Origin: Dioscorea cayenensis subsp. rotundata
Lineage: Eukaryota; Streptophyta; Magnoliopsida; Dioscoreales; Dioscoreaceae
Assembly: GCF_009730915.1 (NCBI RefSeq)
Contig: NC_052472.1
Coordinates: 2,418,001-2,482,000, forward strand
Length of the DNA: 64,000 nt
Direction: 5' to 3'
Part shown: piece after piece, positions 23,346 to 37,100 of the stretch
Layout of the letters: each line of letters opens with the position of its first letter
How positions within the stretch are numbered: the stretch's first letter is position 1
Notes under the pieces: model-generated
Database searches by the model: none
Told to the model about the DNA's origin: nothing
What the model saw: the letters and a program-made list of their open reading frames with translations, nothing else
Made by a program: the position numbers and the translations under genes

Positions 23346-23449
23346 TGTTGATGCAAATTGGTCATTTTGATGTCGAGGTAAGTGTAGGATTGATGCTCGA
23401 ACTAGGTATGTCTGGTCAATTTGGTTCTTGAACTCAAACGTGGATATTT

Positions 23450-24040
23450 TGTGTTTAACTGCGAAAAACTGGGGTAAAGCATCCCAATGTTTCTCTTGAT
23501 TTAGAGGCTCAAATTATTTTTTTTCTTAGTTCAAACACGAAAATAATCCACTTTTCTCTTCTCTCAGTGAAGAGATCAACATGAGCCAGTTTTCTCTTAG
23601 TTTAGAGACCAAAATGCTGTTAGTTCAGAGACCTGAATGATCCCTTTTTATCTTAGTTTCAGAGCAACATGACCCGGTTTTTTTTTTTAGTTCAAAGATC
23701 AAATTGGCATACATTTCTCAATTAGGTCATAGACCAAACTTTTTTGTTTTTCTCTTAGTTCATAGACTAAATTGATCCCTTTTTTCTCTTAGTTAAGAAG
23801 CTAAAACAATCCTGTGTTTTTCTTAGTTCAAAAACCAATGTGACCCTGTTATTCACTTAAATGCATATATTAAAATGACTCGCTTTTTTTTTTTCTTAGT
23901 TCACAGACCAAAATCTCCTGTACTTCTGTTACTTTAGGGATGAAAATCCGGCTTCTCTCCCAGATCAAAAACCAAAACAACCCATGTTTTAGTTAAGGGA
24001 CCAAGTTGACCAAAGACGCTTTGGTTAAGGATCAATGTTG
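23450..24040 (+). repeat. decayed minisatellite, TTAGTTCA..GACCAAA units
   Basis: About nine degenerate copies of a unit reading roughly TCTTAGTTCA-GACCAAA-TGATCC occur near 23525, 23596, 23652, 23688, 23754, 23788, 23822, 23895 and 23989, with spacings from about 34 to 94 bp. T-tracts separate them. The array starts just after the PPR stop codon. The other arm keeps it at about 37720-38260. Confidence 0.65.
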
Positions 24041-25874
24041 TGCTCACGCATTTCTGTACAGATTAATAGTTCATTATTGAGGAAGGTTTAATCTAAATGA
24101 TGAGTGATAACTAACATTTTAGAATCCAATGATCTACAAAGCTGACATGATGAGAAGGAGCTACCACACAGGATTCTTTAGGTTAAATCATGTGCCTATT
24201 ATTAATGTTTTATACTCAACAGTTATATTTGCTAGCTTTTAAACCTATACAAATGGTGTATAAGAAATACAAAGTTACTCATATTTTACAAATAAAATTT
24301 TGTAAAAAGGGTTATATTTATTTTGGAAATGACAAAGATCATGGAAAGCAGTGTTGTTCTTTTCTGTTGGTTTATATAAGAAGCAGGAGAAACAAAAGCA
24401 TTTATTCATGCACCTACCAGAAAAACATAACAAAAATAGGGAAACAGAATATTATTAAAATGACCAATATTGCATTTCATAATATTAGTATTTGAAATAG
24501 TGATATTGAATTTTTTAATTTTTTTAATTTTTGGCCCCACTTTAGATCGGCGGGATTAACTGACCTAATATAGTAATGTTAGACTTAATCAAACCCCTTT
24601 TTGAAATGTGTTCTTTAGGAGAATCTTGAATGAAGCTTTGCTCATTCAAGCTTGGCTTATTAAACCTCATGAGATGCAGGTGGCATGAGATTATGATTTG
24701 AGAAAAAAAGCTAATGCTTATCAAATACTCAAGAAGTCTATTATTAGGTAAATCAAATTTATACAAATAGCATTGTGAGTGCTTGTGTTAAGTAAAATTC
24801 CAATATGAAACATTTCATTTTTTTCTTAGACTTGAACTTCAGTGTGAGACAGTTTCAAATGGAGAATTCCTCTGGTGGGATTGTTACACAAAGTTCATGT
24901 TATGTGTAATACTTGTCATCAGTTAAAGTTAAACTTAAATAACAGATAAAATACTTTTTTTTTTCTGTTTAATTGATTGTTTTATATGTTAAGGGCTGTT
25001 GGCATTTGATACTTATTTGGTATCACATAGTTCATGCCATCTGATTATTTGTCATTGGTTTTATTAAGCCATTTGCTTTCCAACAAAACCTGCTCTTCAT
25101 GATGCAGGGAAATTTTGGAATCAATTTATATGTTTGCATATAAATCCTTTAAAAAAATTTTATATTGTACTCTATCTTATCAAATCCGTAAGTTTACGAC
25201 AAATTTATGTATTATTTTATTAATTCATCTTAAACTTAGCATGTTTATTTCAAGCTATATGCAAATGAGTAATATCTCTTTATTTAACTCTTTGAATTTA
25301 GCATGCTTGTTTTTAGGTTTTTTTAACCCAAATTTATTGTCTCTATGAACGTCTAGTTATGTCAACTTCTTCTGCATTTATAAATTTTAAAAAGAAATAA
25401 ATTTTTATATGTCTGTTAAAATAGGTCTCTATTTATATTCCAGTTTAAATAATCTCATACATTTATGCTTTTTAAAAATTTGTAATGATATATGCAGACA
25501 TTTTAAAACAAATGCGTTTTAGCATAAACTTACATAAACTAATTTTATGTACTATATAGTTCATCTTTTGAATTATTTTAAGTTAAAAATTTATAATTAT
25601 AATATATAGCTACCATGATTTATATCTTAGTACAAACATGTACTGCTCATAAAGATATAGTTAAAAACATTTATTTTACGTGTAATTTTTTTATTTTTAT
25701 TTTTATTTATTTTATTTTATTTTATTTATTTATTTTTTGTGGTGAGGGCATTTGTTTTATGTGAAATAAATAAATAAAATTGTGTTATGCATTTTCAATA
25801 ATCCTGGCTAAGTCTTTATTCTCCATTGTGCATTTTTCATTTCACATGTTAGTAGTGAAATCTAACTTAGAAAT

Positions 25875-25905
<31 letters not shown>

Positions 25906-27716
25906 TTATTATTATTGTTGTTGTATATATGGGTTGTGTTCTGTTGCAGTGGAAATATAACTTTTTGTATTTGAATTTTGTAATGGAAAAAATTTTAGTG
26001 TGAAATTATTCCCAAGTTATGCTTAATACTGATTTAATTAATATTATTTGTATAAGTAAATTAACTTATGTCACAAGTTTTAAGGTTGGATGGAAGCATG
26101 AATGAAATGTGAGGTAATTTTTTTATATTTAAAATTTATGTATTTATTTATTTATTTGAAAAATAAATCTTCTCAAGTAATTTCAGTGGTATATCTTTTG
26201 AACAAAAAGTTTCTCGAATTATAATTTTATCAAAAAAATATTAAAAAATTGATAAACTTATATTTTAACATAAAAATATTTATTCCCTCTTTCTTTCTTA
26301 ATTGTCACAATTTGAAGTTTTTTTAATTATTTATCTATTTAAAAATTTTGTGCAATATTCATATTTTTTTTACATTTACATTTTAATTTAATGTATTTAT
26401 ATAATTTTCAATAAATCATAATTAATTAAGTATTAAATTATATGCTCTACTTAGTGAAGTTTTAAATAGTGATAATTTTGGAAAGTAATAAATTTTTTTA
26501 TAAAATATAAGCAATCAACTAATTTTAATTAATTTTTTTTAATCGGTGTAAATTAGGTAAATTTGACAAATAAAAAAAATAGAAAAATATTTTTAAAGAA
26601 TTTGCATTTTAAAACTTATTTTTTTATATATATTTTGAAATTTTCTGAATTTTTTTTAATGAATTTAGTTTATTTAGTTTATGTTAATTTAACTAAGGTT
26701 TTTTATTTATGAGACAAAGAATCATTATTTTCTCTTAAAAAAAATTATTGTAAAAATATGCTCACTTATTTTGTAGACTCCATATCATATGCAAAAACAC
26801 TTCTTTGCAATGCCAAGACAAACAAATAAATATATATATATATATATAATACAAACTCTAATCATTGACATAAACTCTGTAACATCCCAAAAAAAACATA
26901 AAGAAAATGGCAATCAATGGCAGGAGAGCAGATGCAACCAAGGTAACCTCACCCATGTGGACAAAAGCTCTAAAAAAATATAAGCAATGTGTGTATATAT
27001 ATATATATATATAATATTAGAAGATTTAGCTTCTAATTACCAACCACCAATATACATTCTTTAATTAGTTGTTGGTTGGTGGAAATGTACTGCTATTAAG
27101 TCCAATTGATGCATCTTCATTTCAATGGAAAAAGCTTGAATATTGCATCTCAATTTTCCTTCACATTCATAAGATCTACATAACTAAATTTATTTATTTT
27201 TAAATATTATGGACAAGCTACCGTAAACATGCACATTTTTTTATTATTATATCTCAACCATATATTGGAAGGGAGTTGAACTTTTGATTTTTTGTATGGG
27301 AGTCAAGTGCTTTATCACTCAACTATTTTGATAGTAATATATTTTAAGTTCATCAAAATATATTCATACTTACACAAAACATAAATACAAGTGAATAAAA
27401 TTAATAATAATAATTATTATTATTATTATAATAAGTGTAAACAACTTAATTAGTCTCTATTTTTCCCTCCTTTTATTATTTCAATCATTCAATTTTAAAA
27501 AAAAAATATAATTTTGCCTTCTATATTTAGTTTTTTATTATAATAATATCACTTAAGCCTACAATGTTAATGACAATCATATATGGTTTACAATACAGCA
27601 AGCCACGAATGATCGTCGTTAATATCATAAATCTTAGTGATCTTATTGTTAAAAAAATTAAATATAGAGAATTAAATTGTAATTTTTTAAAGTTGGGCAA
27701 CCGAAATAGAAACGCA
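24040..27716. other. AT-rich intergenic sequence
   Basis: No coding frame with protein-like composition. Contains ATTT repeats (25680-25740 and 25875-25915), TA runs (26829-26848, 26995-27013) and many homopolymer A/T tracts. A diverged reverse complement fills 34178-37700. Confidence 0.6.
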
Positions 27717-27717
27717 A

Positions 27718-27756
<39 letters not shown>
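27717..27756 (+). repeat. AAT trinucleotide microsatellite
   Basis: About 13 uninterrupted AAT units. It lies ~95 bp beyond the last position matched by the other arm, near where the second contig breaks off at the gap. Confidence 0.95.
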
Positions 27757-27931
27757 TCATCTAAAAATTTTATTTGGAAATTTAGTATGACACCCTAATC
27801 CAAAGCAATATATACAAGTACAACCTTTTCAAAACTCTACAAAAACAAACAAACAAAAATAAATAGAAGATGCACATCATTAAATTAAAATTAAATTAAA
27901 TAAATAAGCACATCAAAATTTACAAATAAAA

Positions 27932-28330
27932 TTAACCAATATGATCACCATCTTCAGGAATACTCTGAAGAGCTGGTCTCCACATCCTTCTCCTCCGGCC
28001 ACCTTTCAAACAATACTCAACTCTTTTCACTTGTTGTCTTCTCATGCAATGCAACTTTTGTTCCAATGCACAACTGCCACCGCCGGCGGTGGCGCCGCCA
28101 CCGGCACCACCACCACCACCACCACTCTTGAGCATTTGCCTAAGTTGGTGTCTTGTCATCAAAACCTTCATACGTATGACTCCATTGTTGATCATGATAT
28201 CATCCTTAACGTGTTCCGCAGGTTCAACTTCCACCATTCTATGGCACTTCATGTTTGTTCTTGTGCTTCTTAGAAGCTCATGGCACTCTCTCTTTATCCT
28301 TGACATTGCTCTTGTTATTTTGGTTTCCAT
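27932..28330 (-). CDS. small basic protein with glycine tract (PADRE/DUF4228-like end)
   Basis: An intact 132-codon reverse-strand frame with clearly higher GC than its surroundings. The start is taken as the ATG at 28330; the preceding in-frame codon is GTG. Visible parts: a basic N-terminus (METKITRAMSRIKREC), a central segment VIRMKVLMTRHQLRQMLKS, a Gly/Ala tract (about residues 70-85), a Cys/Arg-rich stretch and a C-terminal MWRPALQSIPEDGD. The VxRxKVxMTRxxLxxLL and WRPxLxSIPE combination is seen in small plant proteins of the PADRE (DUF4228) type, which respond to stress and have no known enzymatic activity. That assignment is from motif resemblance only. No signal peptide or membrane segment. 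Probably single-exon. The overlapping forward frames (27941-28340) are shadows of the repeats. Confidence 0.65.
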   Translation of the reverse strand: METKITRAMSRIKRECHELLRSTRTNMKCHRMVEVEPAEHVKDDIMINNGVIRMKVLMTRHQLRQMLKSGGGGGGAGGGATAGGGSCALEQKLHCMRRQQVKRVEYCLKGGRRRRMWRPALQSIPEDGDHIG

Positions 28331-28425
28331 CACTTCTTGAGCTTTTTAGGTTTCTTGTTAGGGTTTTATATAGCAAGCCAAACATAAAAGTAGGGGTGGC
28401 TTTTTATTATTATTATTTAAAAAAA

Positions 28426-28433
28426 TTATATAA
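28426..28433 (-). promoter_or_regulatory. candidate TATA box of the 27932-28330 gene
   Basis: TTATATAA on the minus strand lies ~95 bp upstream of the ATG, which would leave a leader of about 60-70 nt. A second candidate, TATATAAAA (28364-28372), would leave only ~10 nt of leader and is less likely. Confidence 0.35.
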
Positions 28434-29335
28434 GGAAAAAAAACATTTCTTTTGACAATCATTGCTTGTGGATTATCACATGATAGTGGGTGGACAATTG
28501 CAGATAACAACATTGTTCATCCACTGTTTTTGTATTTAGGTACTATTTACAATAGTATTTAAGTAGATTTTGACTAAGTCCTTTGTGGAAGAACTATTTC
28601 ACTACCCTCTAGAATTATATGGCAGGTATACTTATTAATTCAATATACTTCCTATAAATCTTCCAGCCGTATGTATACTATATGATGAATTTTTATTGTA
28701 ATGTCTGATTGAGTTAATAAGATTTTCAAAATTGATAAACCATCATAACTGATACATTTTCATATTTATCTATCTCTTGATAAACTTTTATTTAAGAAAG
28801 GGGAGGGCATAAGGAGAGGAGAGTGTTTGCCACTTATTGTTAAAAAAAAAAAAACTTTTGTTCATACATGCATGTATATATTTAGAAATATATTATGATT
28901 TACTTTAATATGTGTAATATGAATTAAGGTTGGATTTTTAGAAAACAGAAAAATACTTATTTACACTTCTGAAAACAATATTTATTTATGTATTTTTATT
29001 GTTAAAAATTGGCTTAAAATTTTTACAAACATACAGTGATATAGATCAAGAAAGAGGAGAGTTTTTGGCACCATGATTTATATATAATTTTTTGTACTTC
29101 ATAGCTTGAGAAAGATGTATAGATAAATTACAGTGATTTATATTTCAACAATGTTCAATGATTTTAAAATAAAGATCCTAATATTTTAAACAAATTATAA
29201 TTAATAAAATAAAAAATTTCTTTTTACTATTAATTTTCGTCATCTCACACACTCACTCCCATCAATAAATATATTTAATTGTTTACAATTTTTCCACAGT
29301 TTATATTTTAATATAAATGGAGGTCTCTCTCTCTC

Positions 29336-29343
29336 TATATATA

Positions 29344-29383
<40 letters not shown>
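29336..29383. repeat. AT dinucleotide microsatellite
   Basis: Nearly uninterrupted TA repeats preceded by CTCTCTCTCT. Confidence 0.95.
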
Positions 29384-29386
<3 letters not shown>

Positions 29387-30584
29387 CCCTAAAAACTTCA
29401 ATTTCATAAAGAACTCCCAATTTAATTAAAATCTTTTTCTCTCATTGCAAAATTTCACTTAATTATTTTAAATTATCTGCATGATTTGAATTTTTTGTTA
29501 ATCCCAATCTATAAAATAAAGTGAAGTTTTTAAAAACCCAAAAATTTTATTGAGTTATATATAAAATAATTAATTAATTAAATTGAAAAGGTCAATTGGG
29601 AGAATCTATATGTGATTGAAAACAAGCTAATTTTTAGGTGAATGAACATGGGTGGGGCGTGTATGTATGTATTGAGACTAATTTGCAAATCAATCAGTCA
29701 ATCAATCAATCACTAGAATGAATACTTTAAACTTAGTTAGGTGGTGCACATGGGATGGACCAAACAAATCATATGGGGGAAGGTAGCCAGCCTACTTTCT
29801 CTTATTCTTTTTTATGTATTTCATATTTGCAAGAGATCATTGTGGTCCTTCCCTTCATTGGCTCAATCTTTTTAACTTCAATACTTTTGTTTGTATTGTT
29901 GTTTCTTTCTAAGTTTTTCTAGTGATTTTATTGATTGTTATTATTTATCATTACTTGATGAAGATGATGTTATAATTCTTTGAAAACCCATGAAATAGAA
30001 AGATGGGGATAGAGGAAATGACTAAAATTATATTATTGATATATCTGATTATTTTTTTTCCATGTTCTTTGACTATTGGTATTTTAGAACCTATAGTTGC
30101 TAAGTAAATTTGGGCTGGGTTGTAGTCACTAAAAGCTCGTTATGGGGCAAATTTTTCTAACAGGGATTTTCTACATTTATAAAGATTTTAACTTGAATCA
30201 CTAATTTAAGAAGCTCTTAGCATCTAGCACCTGAATCAATCATCATTGGTATACTTGTTTATATTTTTGAGAAGTTGTTTTGTAAATTAGATTTGAAATA
30301 ATAAAATAATATTAAAAAAATTATAATGTCAAGAAAACACCCACAAAAATATAGTTATTCATATATGATTCAATTAATTTAATAAATATCCACAAGTATG
30401 GACATATAAAAAGAAAAAGAAGTTTTCAATATAAAATTTTGAGGAAACACAATATATTCACAAAATTACTGTGGAGGCATTTTCTTGCATTCTATTTGTG
30501 GTAAGTTCAGTTAAACATACAGTTCAAAACATATAAGCAATGCCATTATCAAATTACATTATTTCAGTACTGCTTCGGTCAGCA

Positions 30585-30890
30585 GATCGAGAAAGATTAC
30601 CACGCTGCTATGCTAATCCGAAAATATTACCACGCTCTTCGTAGACACTGTCATGATAATTCTGCATGGTAATATCACATTACCAACTTATAAATATTAC
30701 CAAGAAAAGCAGAATCCCATTACCACCAATGCGTGCTCCATTCTTTGATTGCCATGTAATCTTATAACTTTATATATTTTAACAAATAGATCACTGATGA
30801 CAACCAAACACTTGTAAATGTAATTATTCCTGGTGAATAAAGAAGCTCCAACCAAAACACTGGTTATATTAAATTACCACAATATTCTAA
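30585..30890. repeat. cluster of ATTACCA words
   Basis: ATTACCA occurs at least six times (near 30596, 30628, 30683, 30699, 30720 and 30875), and its complement GGTAAT occurs near 30666. Two copies continue as ATTACCACGCT. GC is higher than in the flanks. Probably a remnant of a DNA transposon with internal repeats; not identified further. Confidence 0.4.
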
Positions 30891-32399
30891 CCATATAACA
30901 TTCCCAATTTACTAGCTGCATCTCGACGCGGAATACGCTGTCACCACGAACCAAAACGGCGATTTTCCATATCGTAATGAGTGATAATTAGGTATTAAAT
31001 CTATAATTAACAACCAAATAAATGCTAAGTTTTCTATATTGCACAATAATAAAGACTATATATTATTGTAAAAAATATATATATTCTTGATTGTGATTGA
31101 GCAAACATCCAAATTTGCAAAGGTATGTAAGCAATTTTTGATGTTCATGATTCACCCAATTATTGTGAGGAAAAATATATTTTATGATATACTTGAAAAC
31201 TTTATAGAGTGAGTAGAGATTTGGTTGATTAATTTAAAGTAATTTTTAAATTGTTGTATCATTTAAAAATCAACATAGACTATGTATTGATACAGTGACA
31301 ACAATATCTGCACATAATCCTTTGGACATTAGTAAAGTACCAAACACGAATAAAAATAGTTGATATAATGGACGAAATTATCATGTTGAGATTTGGTAGC
31401 TAATATAAACAAAGGCATACATGTAGAGTTCTAAATTGTCTTTTCTGAAATTAAAATTGAATCGATTTCTCTTCAAGAATTTAAATCCTGAGTAGAATCT
31501 CCTTTTTCTTAAAATAGCAGATGTACCGATGATATAAAATAATGATACTGAATATAATAGTATTTTAAATTATAAATATAAGTATATATAATGTATTTAT
31601 ATTTCAAGTTATGAGGTCAGGTTTGGTAGTAATTAATTTTAAACCAGTACCCTTTTAGTAGGAGCTTAAGCTATTGAATGACCAGCTTTGAGTCGCCCCC
31701 AATGTAACTCTCATATATATAGTATCTTCTAATTTTAAAATTATTATTGTCATACAGTAACACAACTAGAAAATTGAGAAAAGTCTTGCATAGAAAAATA
31801 AAACAAAATTATCACTCCTTTATATCTCCTCAAACCAATCATAAAATACATTCATGCTAAGCAATTGACAGTCAGCTAACTCGTCACTGCGTACTTTATC
31901 CCAATACATCAGCATAGACAACAATAAAATAGTGATCGACGTATATGGACCATGCTTTATATGGAAAGTATATCTCTCATGAAGACATCAATGTACATCA
32001 ACGAAAGTGATTATGTAGACATGAACCATAAGCTGAAGACAAGCAAAGTTCCAGTGAGGTTAATTACCTTCATTTAAATCCATAATGTCAATAATTAAAG
32101 ACATATGGTGCACACAACCTGGGCAAATAATTGGGTCATCCAAAAACATATTATTGGTTATGCTAGTAACGACTACTCATCATAAAACACTTTACAAAAA
32201 CCAAAAAAATAATATCTTTCAATAATATACCAATTACATACACCATACATGGTTATACAAGCATGCATTCATATGAGATATATGTCATTTTGAAGACATA
32301 AAACATAAACACTAAACCTAGGAGCCAAGAAGAAGTTCAAGTGACTCTTAACTCATTTTAACCATAATGTCACTAATTAATGTCAAATTCATTCAAACT

Positions 32400-32600
32400 A
32401 AGCCGGTGTAGAGGGCCCAATGAGTCTGGTTCATCAAATGCTGACCCAGACCAAGCTTGTGCTACAAAGTAAACCCGGTAGACTGGGTTGACCCAGCAAA
32501 CCCATCAGGTCCAGTTTATGTTTTGGATGAACTGGGCCCGGCCTGGAGGATTTCAAAACCCATCGGGTCCGAGTTAAGCCCGTCTGACTTTGCGGGTTTT
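32400..32600. repeat. GC-richer transposon fragment
   Basis: A patch of GGGTTGACCCAGC, ACTGGGCCCGGCC and CATCGGGTCCGAG words in otherwise AT-rich DNA, ending CGGGTTTTTAATTTTTTT. The style matches the ends of common non-autonomous plant DNA elements, but the partner end is not visible. Confidence 0.35.
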
Positions 32601-33177
32601 TAATTTTTTTAAATATATTTTATTATTAAATTGTAACCTATATTGTTAATAAATAAAATTTTAAATTTAAGAAAACGAAAAACCTAGCGCACTAACCACT
32701 AGATCTTTAACTCTTTTATGTACTAATTTTAAAAATATATAAATAAACATAAATCACAAAGTGATTTTTTTAAAATTTTAATCTTAAAAAAATTAAAAGA
32801 ATTTCTAATAATTTAAAAAAATATGAGACTAGTCAAAATAATTTAAAAAAAAAAATGAAAAACTTACATTTAATTGTTTTACCAGTCGAATTAAGTTATT
32901 GATTTATATTGTTAAGCGAGAGATAAATTAAAACTCTTATAGTTCTTTTTCTTTAGATCAAAATTGCCGTCTACTTATCTATTCATTACAATCAAAATGG
33001 ACTTATGCCCTTAAATTTAGTTTCGAATTTTAAGTTTTGTTGTCGTTATACTCACCATGTTGTCATTAAATAAGAAATTATTAACTTCAAGTCTTTCCAA
33101 CATTAAACACGAAAATATATTTTATAATTAATTAAAATAATATGGTGCGAGTTTTATTACATAGCTACAATTTAAAA

Positions 33178-34177
33178 NNNNNNNNNNNNNNNNNNNNNNN
33201 NNNNNNNNNNNNNNNNNNNNNNNNNNNNNNNNNNNNNNNNNNNNNNNNNNNNNNNNNNNNNNNNNNNNNNNNNNNNNNNNNNNNNNNNNNNNNNNNNNNN
33301 NNNNNNNNNNNNNNNNNNNNNNNNNNNNNNNNNNNNNNNNNNNNNNNNNNNNNNNNNNNNNNNNNNNNNNNNNNNNNNNNNNNNNNNNNNNNNNNNNNNN
33401 NNNNNNNNNNNNNNNNNNNNNNNNNNNNNNNNNNNNNNNNNNNNNNNNNNNNNNNNNNNNNNNNNNNNNNNNNNNNNNNNNNNNNNNNNNNNNNNNNNNN
33501 NNNNNNNNNNNNNNNNNNNNNNNNNNNNNNNNNNNNNNNNNNNNNNNNNNNNNNNNNNNNNNNNNNNNNNNNNNNNNNNNNNNNNNNNNNNNNNNNNNNN
33601 NNNNNNNNNNNNNNNNNNNNNNNNNNNNNNNNNNNNNNNNNNNNNNNNNNNNNNNNNNNNNNNNNNNNNNNNNNNNNNNNNNNNNNNNNNNNNNNNNNNN
33701 NNNNNNNNNNNNNNNNNNNNNNNNNNNNNNNNNNNNNNNNNNNNNNNNNNNNNNNNNNNNNNNNNNNNNNNNNNNNNNNNNNNNNNNNNNNNNNNNNNNN
33801 NNNNNNNNNNNNNNNNNNNNNNNNNNNNNNNNNNNNNNNNNNNNNNNNNNNNNNNNNNNNNNNNNNNNNNNNNNNNNNNNNNNNNNNNNNNNNNNNNNNN
33901 NNNNNNNNNNNNNNNNNNNNNNNNNNNNNNNNNNNNNNNNNNNNNNNNNNNNNNNNNNNNNNNNNNNNNNNNNNNNNNNNNNNNNNNNNNNNNNNNNNNN
34001 NNNNNNNNNNNNNNNNNNNNNNNNNNNNNNNNNNNNNNNNNNNNNNNNNNNNNNNNNNNNNNNNNNNNNNNNNNNNNNNNNNNNNNNNNNNNNNNNNNNN
34101 NNNNNNNNNNNNNNNNNNNNNNNNNNNNNNNNNNNNNNNNNNNNNNNNNNNNNNNNNNNNNNNNNNNNNNNNNNNNN
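33178..34177. other. assembly gap of exactly 1000 N
   Basis: An unsequenced placeholder. The round length marks a scaffold join of unknown true size. An apparent open frame at 33142-34191 is an artefact of the N run. Confidence 0.99.
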
Positions 34178-37100
34178 GATCGTTAAATTGACACCGTATT
34201 ACATAAACTATATCGCAGTTATCATTAACATTGTAGGCTTAAGTGATGTTATTATAATAAAAAAACTAAATATAGAAGGCAAAATTATAATTTTTTTTTT
34301 CAAAATTGAATGATTGAAATAGTAAAAGGAGGGAAAAATAGACATTAATTAAGTTGTTTACACTTATTAAAATTATAATAATAATTATTATTAATTTTAT
34401 TCACTTGTAAATATGTTTTGTGTAAGTATGAATATATTTTGATGAACTTAAAATATATTACTATCAAAATAGTTGAGTGATAAAGCACTTGACTCCCATA
34501 CAAAAAATCAAAAGTTCAACTCCTTTCCATGGTTGAGATATAATAATAAAAAAATATGCATGTTTACGGTAGCTTGTCCATAATGTTTAAAAATAAATAA
34601 ATTTAGTTATGTAGATCTTATGAATGTGAAGGAAAATTGAGATGCAATATTCAAGCTTTCCATTGAAATGAAGATGCATCAATTGGACTTAATAGCAGTA
34701 CATTTCCACCAACCAACAACTAATTAAAGAATGTATATTGGTGGTTGGTAATTAGAAAGCTAAATCTTCTAATATTATATATATATATATATATACACAC
34801 ACAATGCCCATTTTTAGAGCTTTTGTCCACATGGGGTGAGAGGTTACCTTGGTGCATCTGCTCTCCTGCCATTGATTGCCATTTTCTTTATGTTTTTTTT
34901 GGGATGTTACAGAGTTTATGTCAATGATTAGAGTTTGTATTATATATATATATATATATTTATTTGTTTATCTCTTGTAGCATTGCAAAGAAGTGTTTTG
35001 CATATGATATGGAGTCTAGGAAATAAGTGAGCATGTTTTACAATAATTTTTTTTAAGAGAAAATAATGATTCTTTGTCTCATAAATAAAAAACCTTAGTT
35101 AAATTAACATAAACTAAATAAACTAAATTCATTAAAAAAAATTCAGAAAATTTCAAAATATATATAAAAAAAATAAGTTTTAAAATGCAAATTCTTTAAA
35201 AATATTTTTCTATTTTTTATTTGTCAAAATTTACCTAATTTACGATTAAAAAAAAATTAATTAAAATTAGTTGATTGCTTATATTTTACTTAAAAATTTA
35301 TTACTTTCCAAATTATCACTATTCAAAAAACTTCACACTAAGTAGGTATAATTTAATACTTAATTAATTACTTATGATTTATTGAAAATTATATAAATAC
35401 ATTAAATTAAAATGTAAATGTAAAAATATAGATATTTACACAAATTTTAAATAGATAAATAATTAAAAACTTCAAATTGTGACAATTAAGAAAGAAAGGA
35501 GAATAAATATTTTTTGTTAAAATATAAGTTTATCAATACATATTTTTTGATAAAATTATAATTCAAAGAAACTTTTTGACCAAAAGATACTACCACTGAA
35601 ATTACTTGAGAAGATTTATTTTCAAATAAATAAAATAATCTAAATTTTAAATATAAAAAGTACCTCACATTTTCATTCATACTTCATCAACATGAAACTT
35701 ATGACTTAAGTTAATTTACCTACAAATATATTAATTAAGTATTATTAAGCATAACTTGGGAATAATTCTAAATTTTTCCATTAAATTCAAATAAAGTTAT
35801 ATTTCCATGCAACAAAGACACAACCCTTGCTTATATTATAGTAATAATAAATAAATAAATAGTAAATAAATAAATAAATAAATTCTAAAATTAAAATTTC
35901 ACTACTAACATGTAGAGTAGAAAAATGCACAATGGAGAATAAAGGCTTAGCCAGGGATTAGTGAAAATGCATAACACAATTTATTTATTTACTTCCATAA
36001 AAACAAATGCACCCTCACCACAAAAATAAATAAATAAATAAATAAATAAATAAAAATAAAATAAAAATTACGTAAAATAAATGTTTTTTAACTATATCTT
36101 TATAGGCAGTACATGTTTAATAGCTACTAAGATATAAATCATGGTAGCTATATATTATAATTATAAGTTACAACCCAAAAATAATTCAAAAGATGAACTA
36201 TATAGTACATAAAATTAGTTTATGTAAGTTTATGCTAAAACGCATTTGTTTTAAAATGTCTGCATATATCATTACAAATTTTAAAAAGCAAATGTATGAG
36301 ATTAAACTTCAAACTGGGTATAAATAGAGACTCTTTTAACAGACATATAAAAATTTATTTCCTTTTTAAAATTTATAAATGGGAAAGTTTAACGCCAACT
36401 AGACGTTTACTTGAGAGACAATAAATTTGGGTTAAAAGGAAGCACAAAACAAGCATGCTAAATTCACAGAGTTAATAAAGAGAAGTTACTCATTTGCTAT
36501 AGCTTGAAATAAACATACTTAAGTTTAAGATGATTAATAAAATAATACATAAATTTGTAGCAAGTAAACTTACGGATTTGATAAGATAGAGTACAATACT
36601 CTGAAATTGCTAAAGGTTATATGCAAAGCATAAATTGATTCCGAAAATTCCTGCATGTAGAGAGCAGGTTTTGTTTGGAAAGCAAATGAAAACTAGCGAG
36701 CCAATGACAAATAATCAGATGGCATGAACTATAGCAGTACCAAATAAGTATCAAATGCCAACAGCCCTTAACATATAAAACAATCAATTAAACAGAAAAA
36801 AAAAAGTATTTTATCTGTTATTTAAGTTTAACAACTGATGACGAAATTATTACATATACCGAACTTTGTGTAACAATCCCTGGAGAATTCTCATTTGAAA
36901 CTGTCTCACACTGAAGTTCAAGTCTAAGAAAAAAATGGAAATGTTTCATGTTAGATTACTTAACACAAGCACTCACAATGCTATTTGTATAAATTAGATT
37001 TACCTAATAATAGACTACTTGAGTGACTGATAGGCATTAGCTTTTCTCAAATCCTTAATCTCATACCACCACCCCATCCTCATGAGGTTTAATAATAGCT

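Larger units (their letters stand above)
11317..27623 (+). repeat. left arm of a 16 kb inverted duplication
   Basis: The whole interval recurs as reverse complement at 34178-50685, carrying the ceramidase gene, the PPR gene, two MITEs and a minisatellite in the same relative order. The outer break lies at ATCTATCAAGG (11317), which pairs with the sequence ending TTTGGTAGAT at 50685. The inner end of the pair is set by the N gap on the other side. Confidence 0.95.
28434..33177. other. AT-rich intergenic sequence up to the gap
   Basis: No gene recognised. Holds CT/AT microsatellites (29320-29383), an AATC run (about 29690-29712), an ATTACCA-rich patch (30585-30890) and a GC-richer repeat fragment (32400-32600). 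It has no counterpart in the window because the second copy stops at the gap. Confidence 0.6.

Noticed and set aside
22133..23365. Several reverse-strand and shifted frames over the PPR gene
   Set aside because: Shadows of the strongly skewed C-rich and G-rich coding sequence, with no domain resemblance.
33142..34191. 349-codon open frame
   Set aside because: It is open only because the N gap contains no stop codons.
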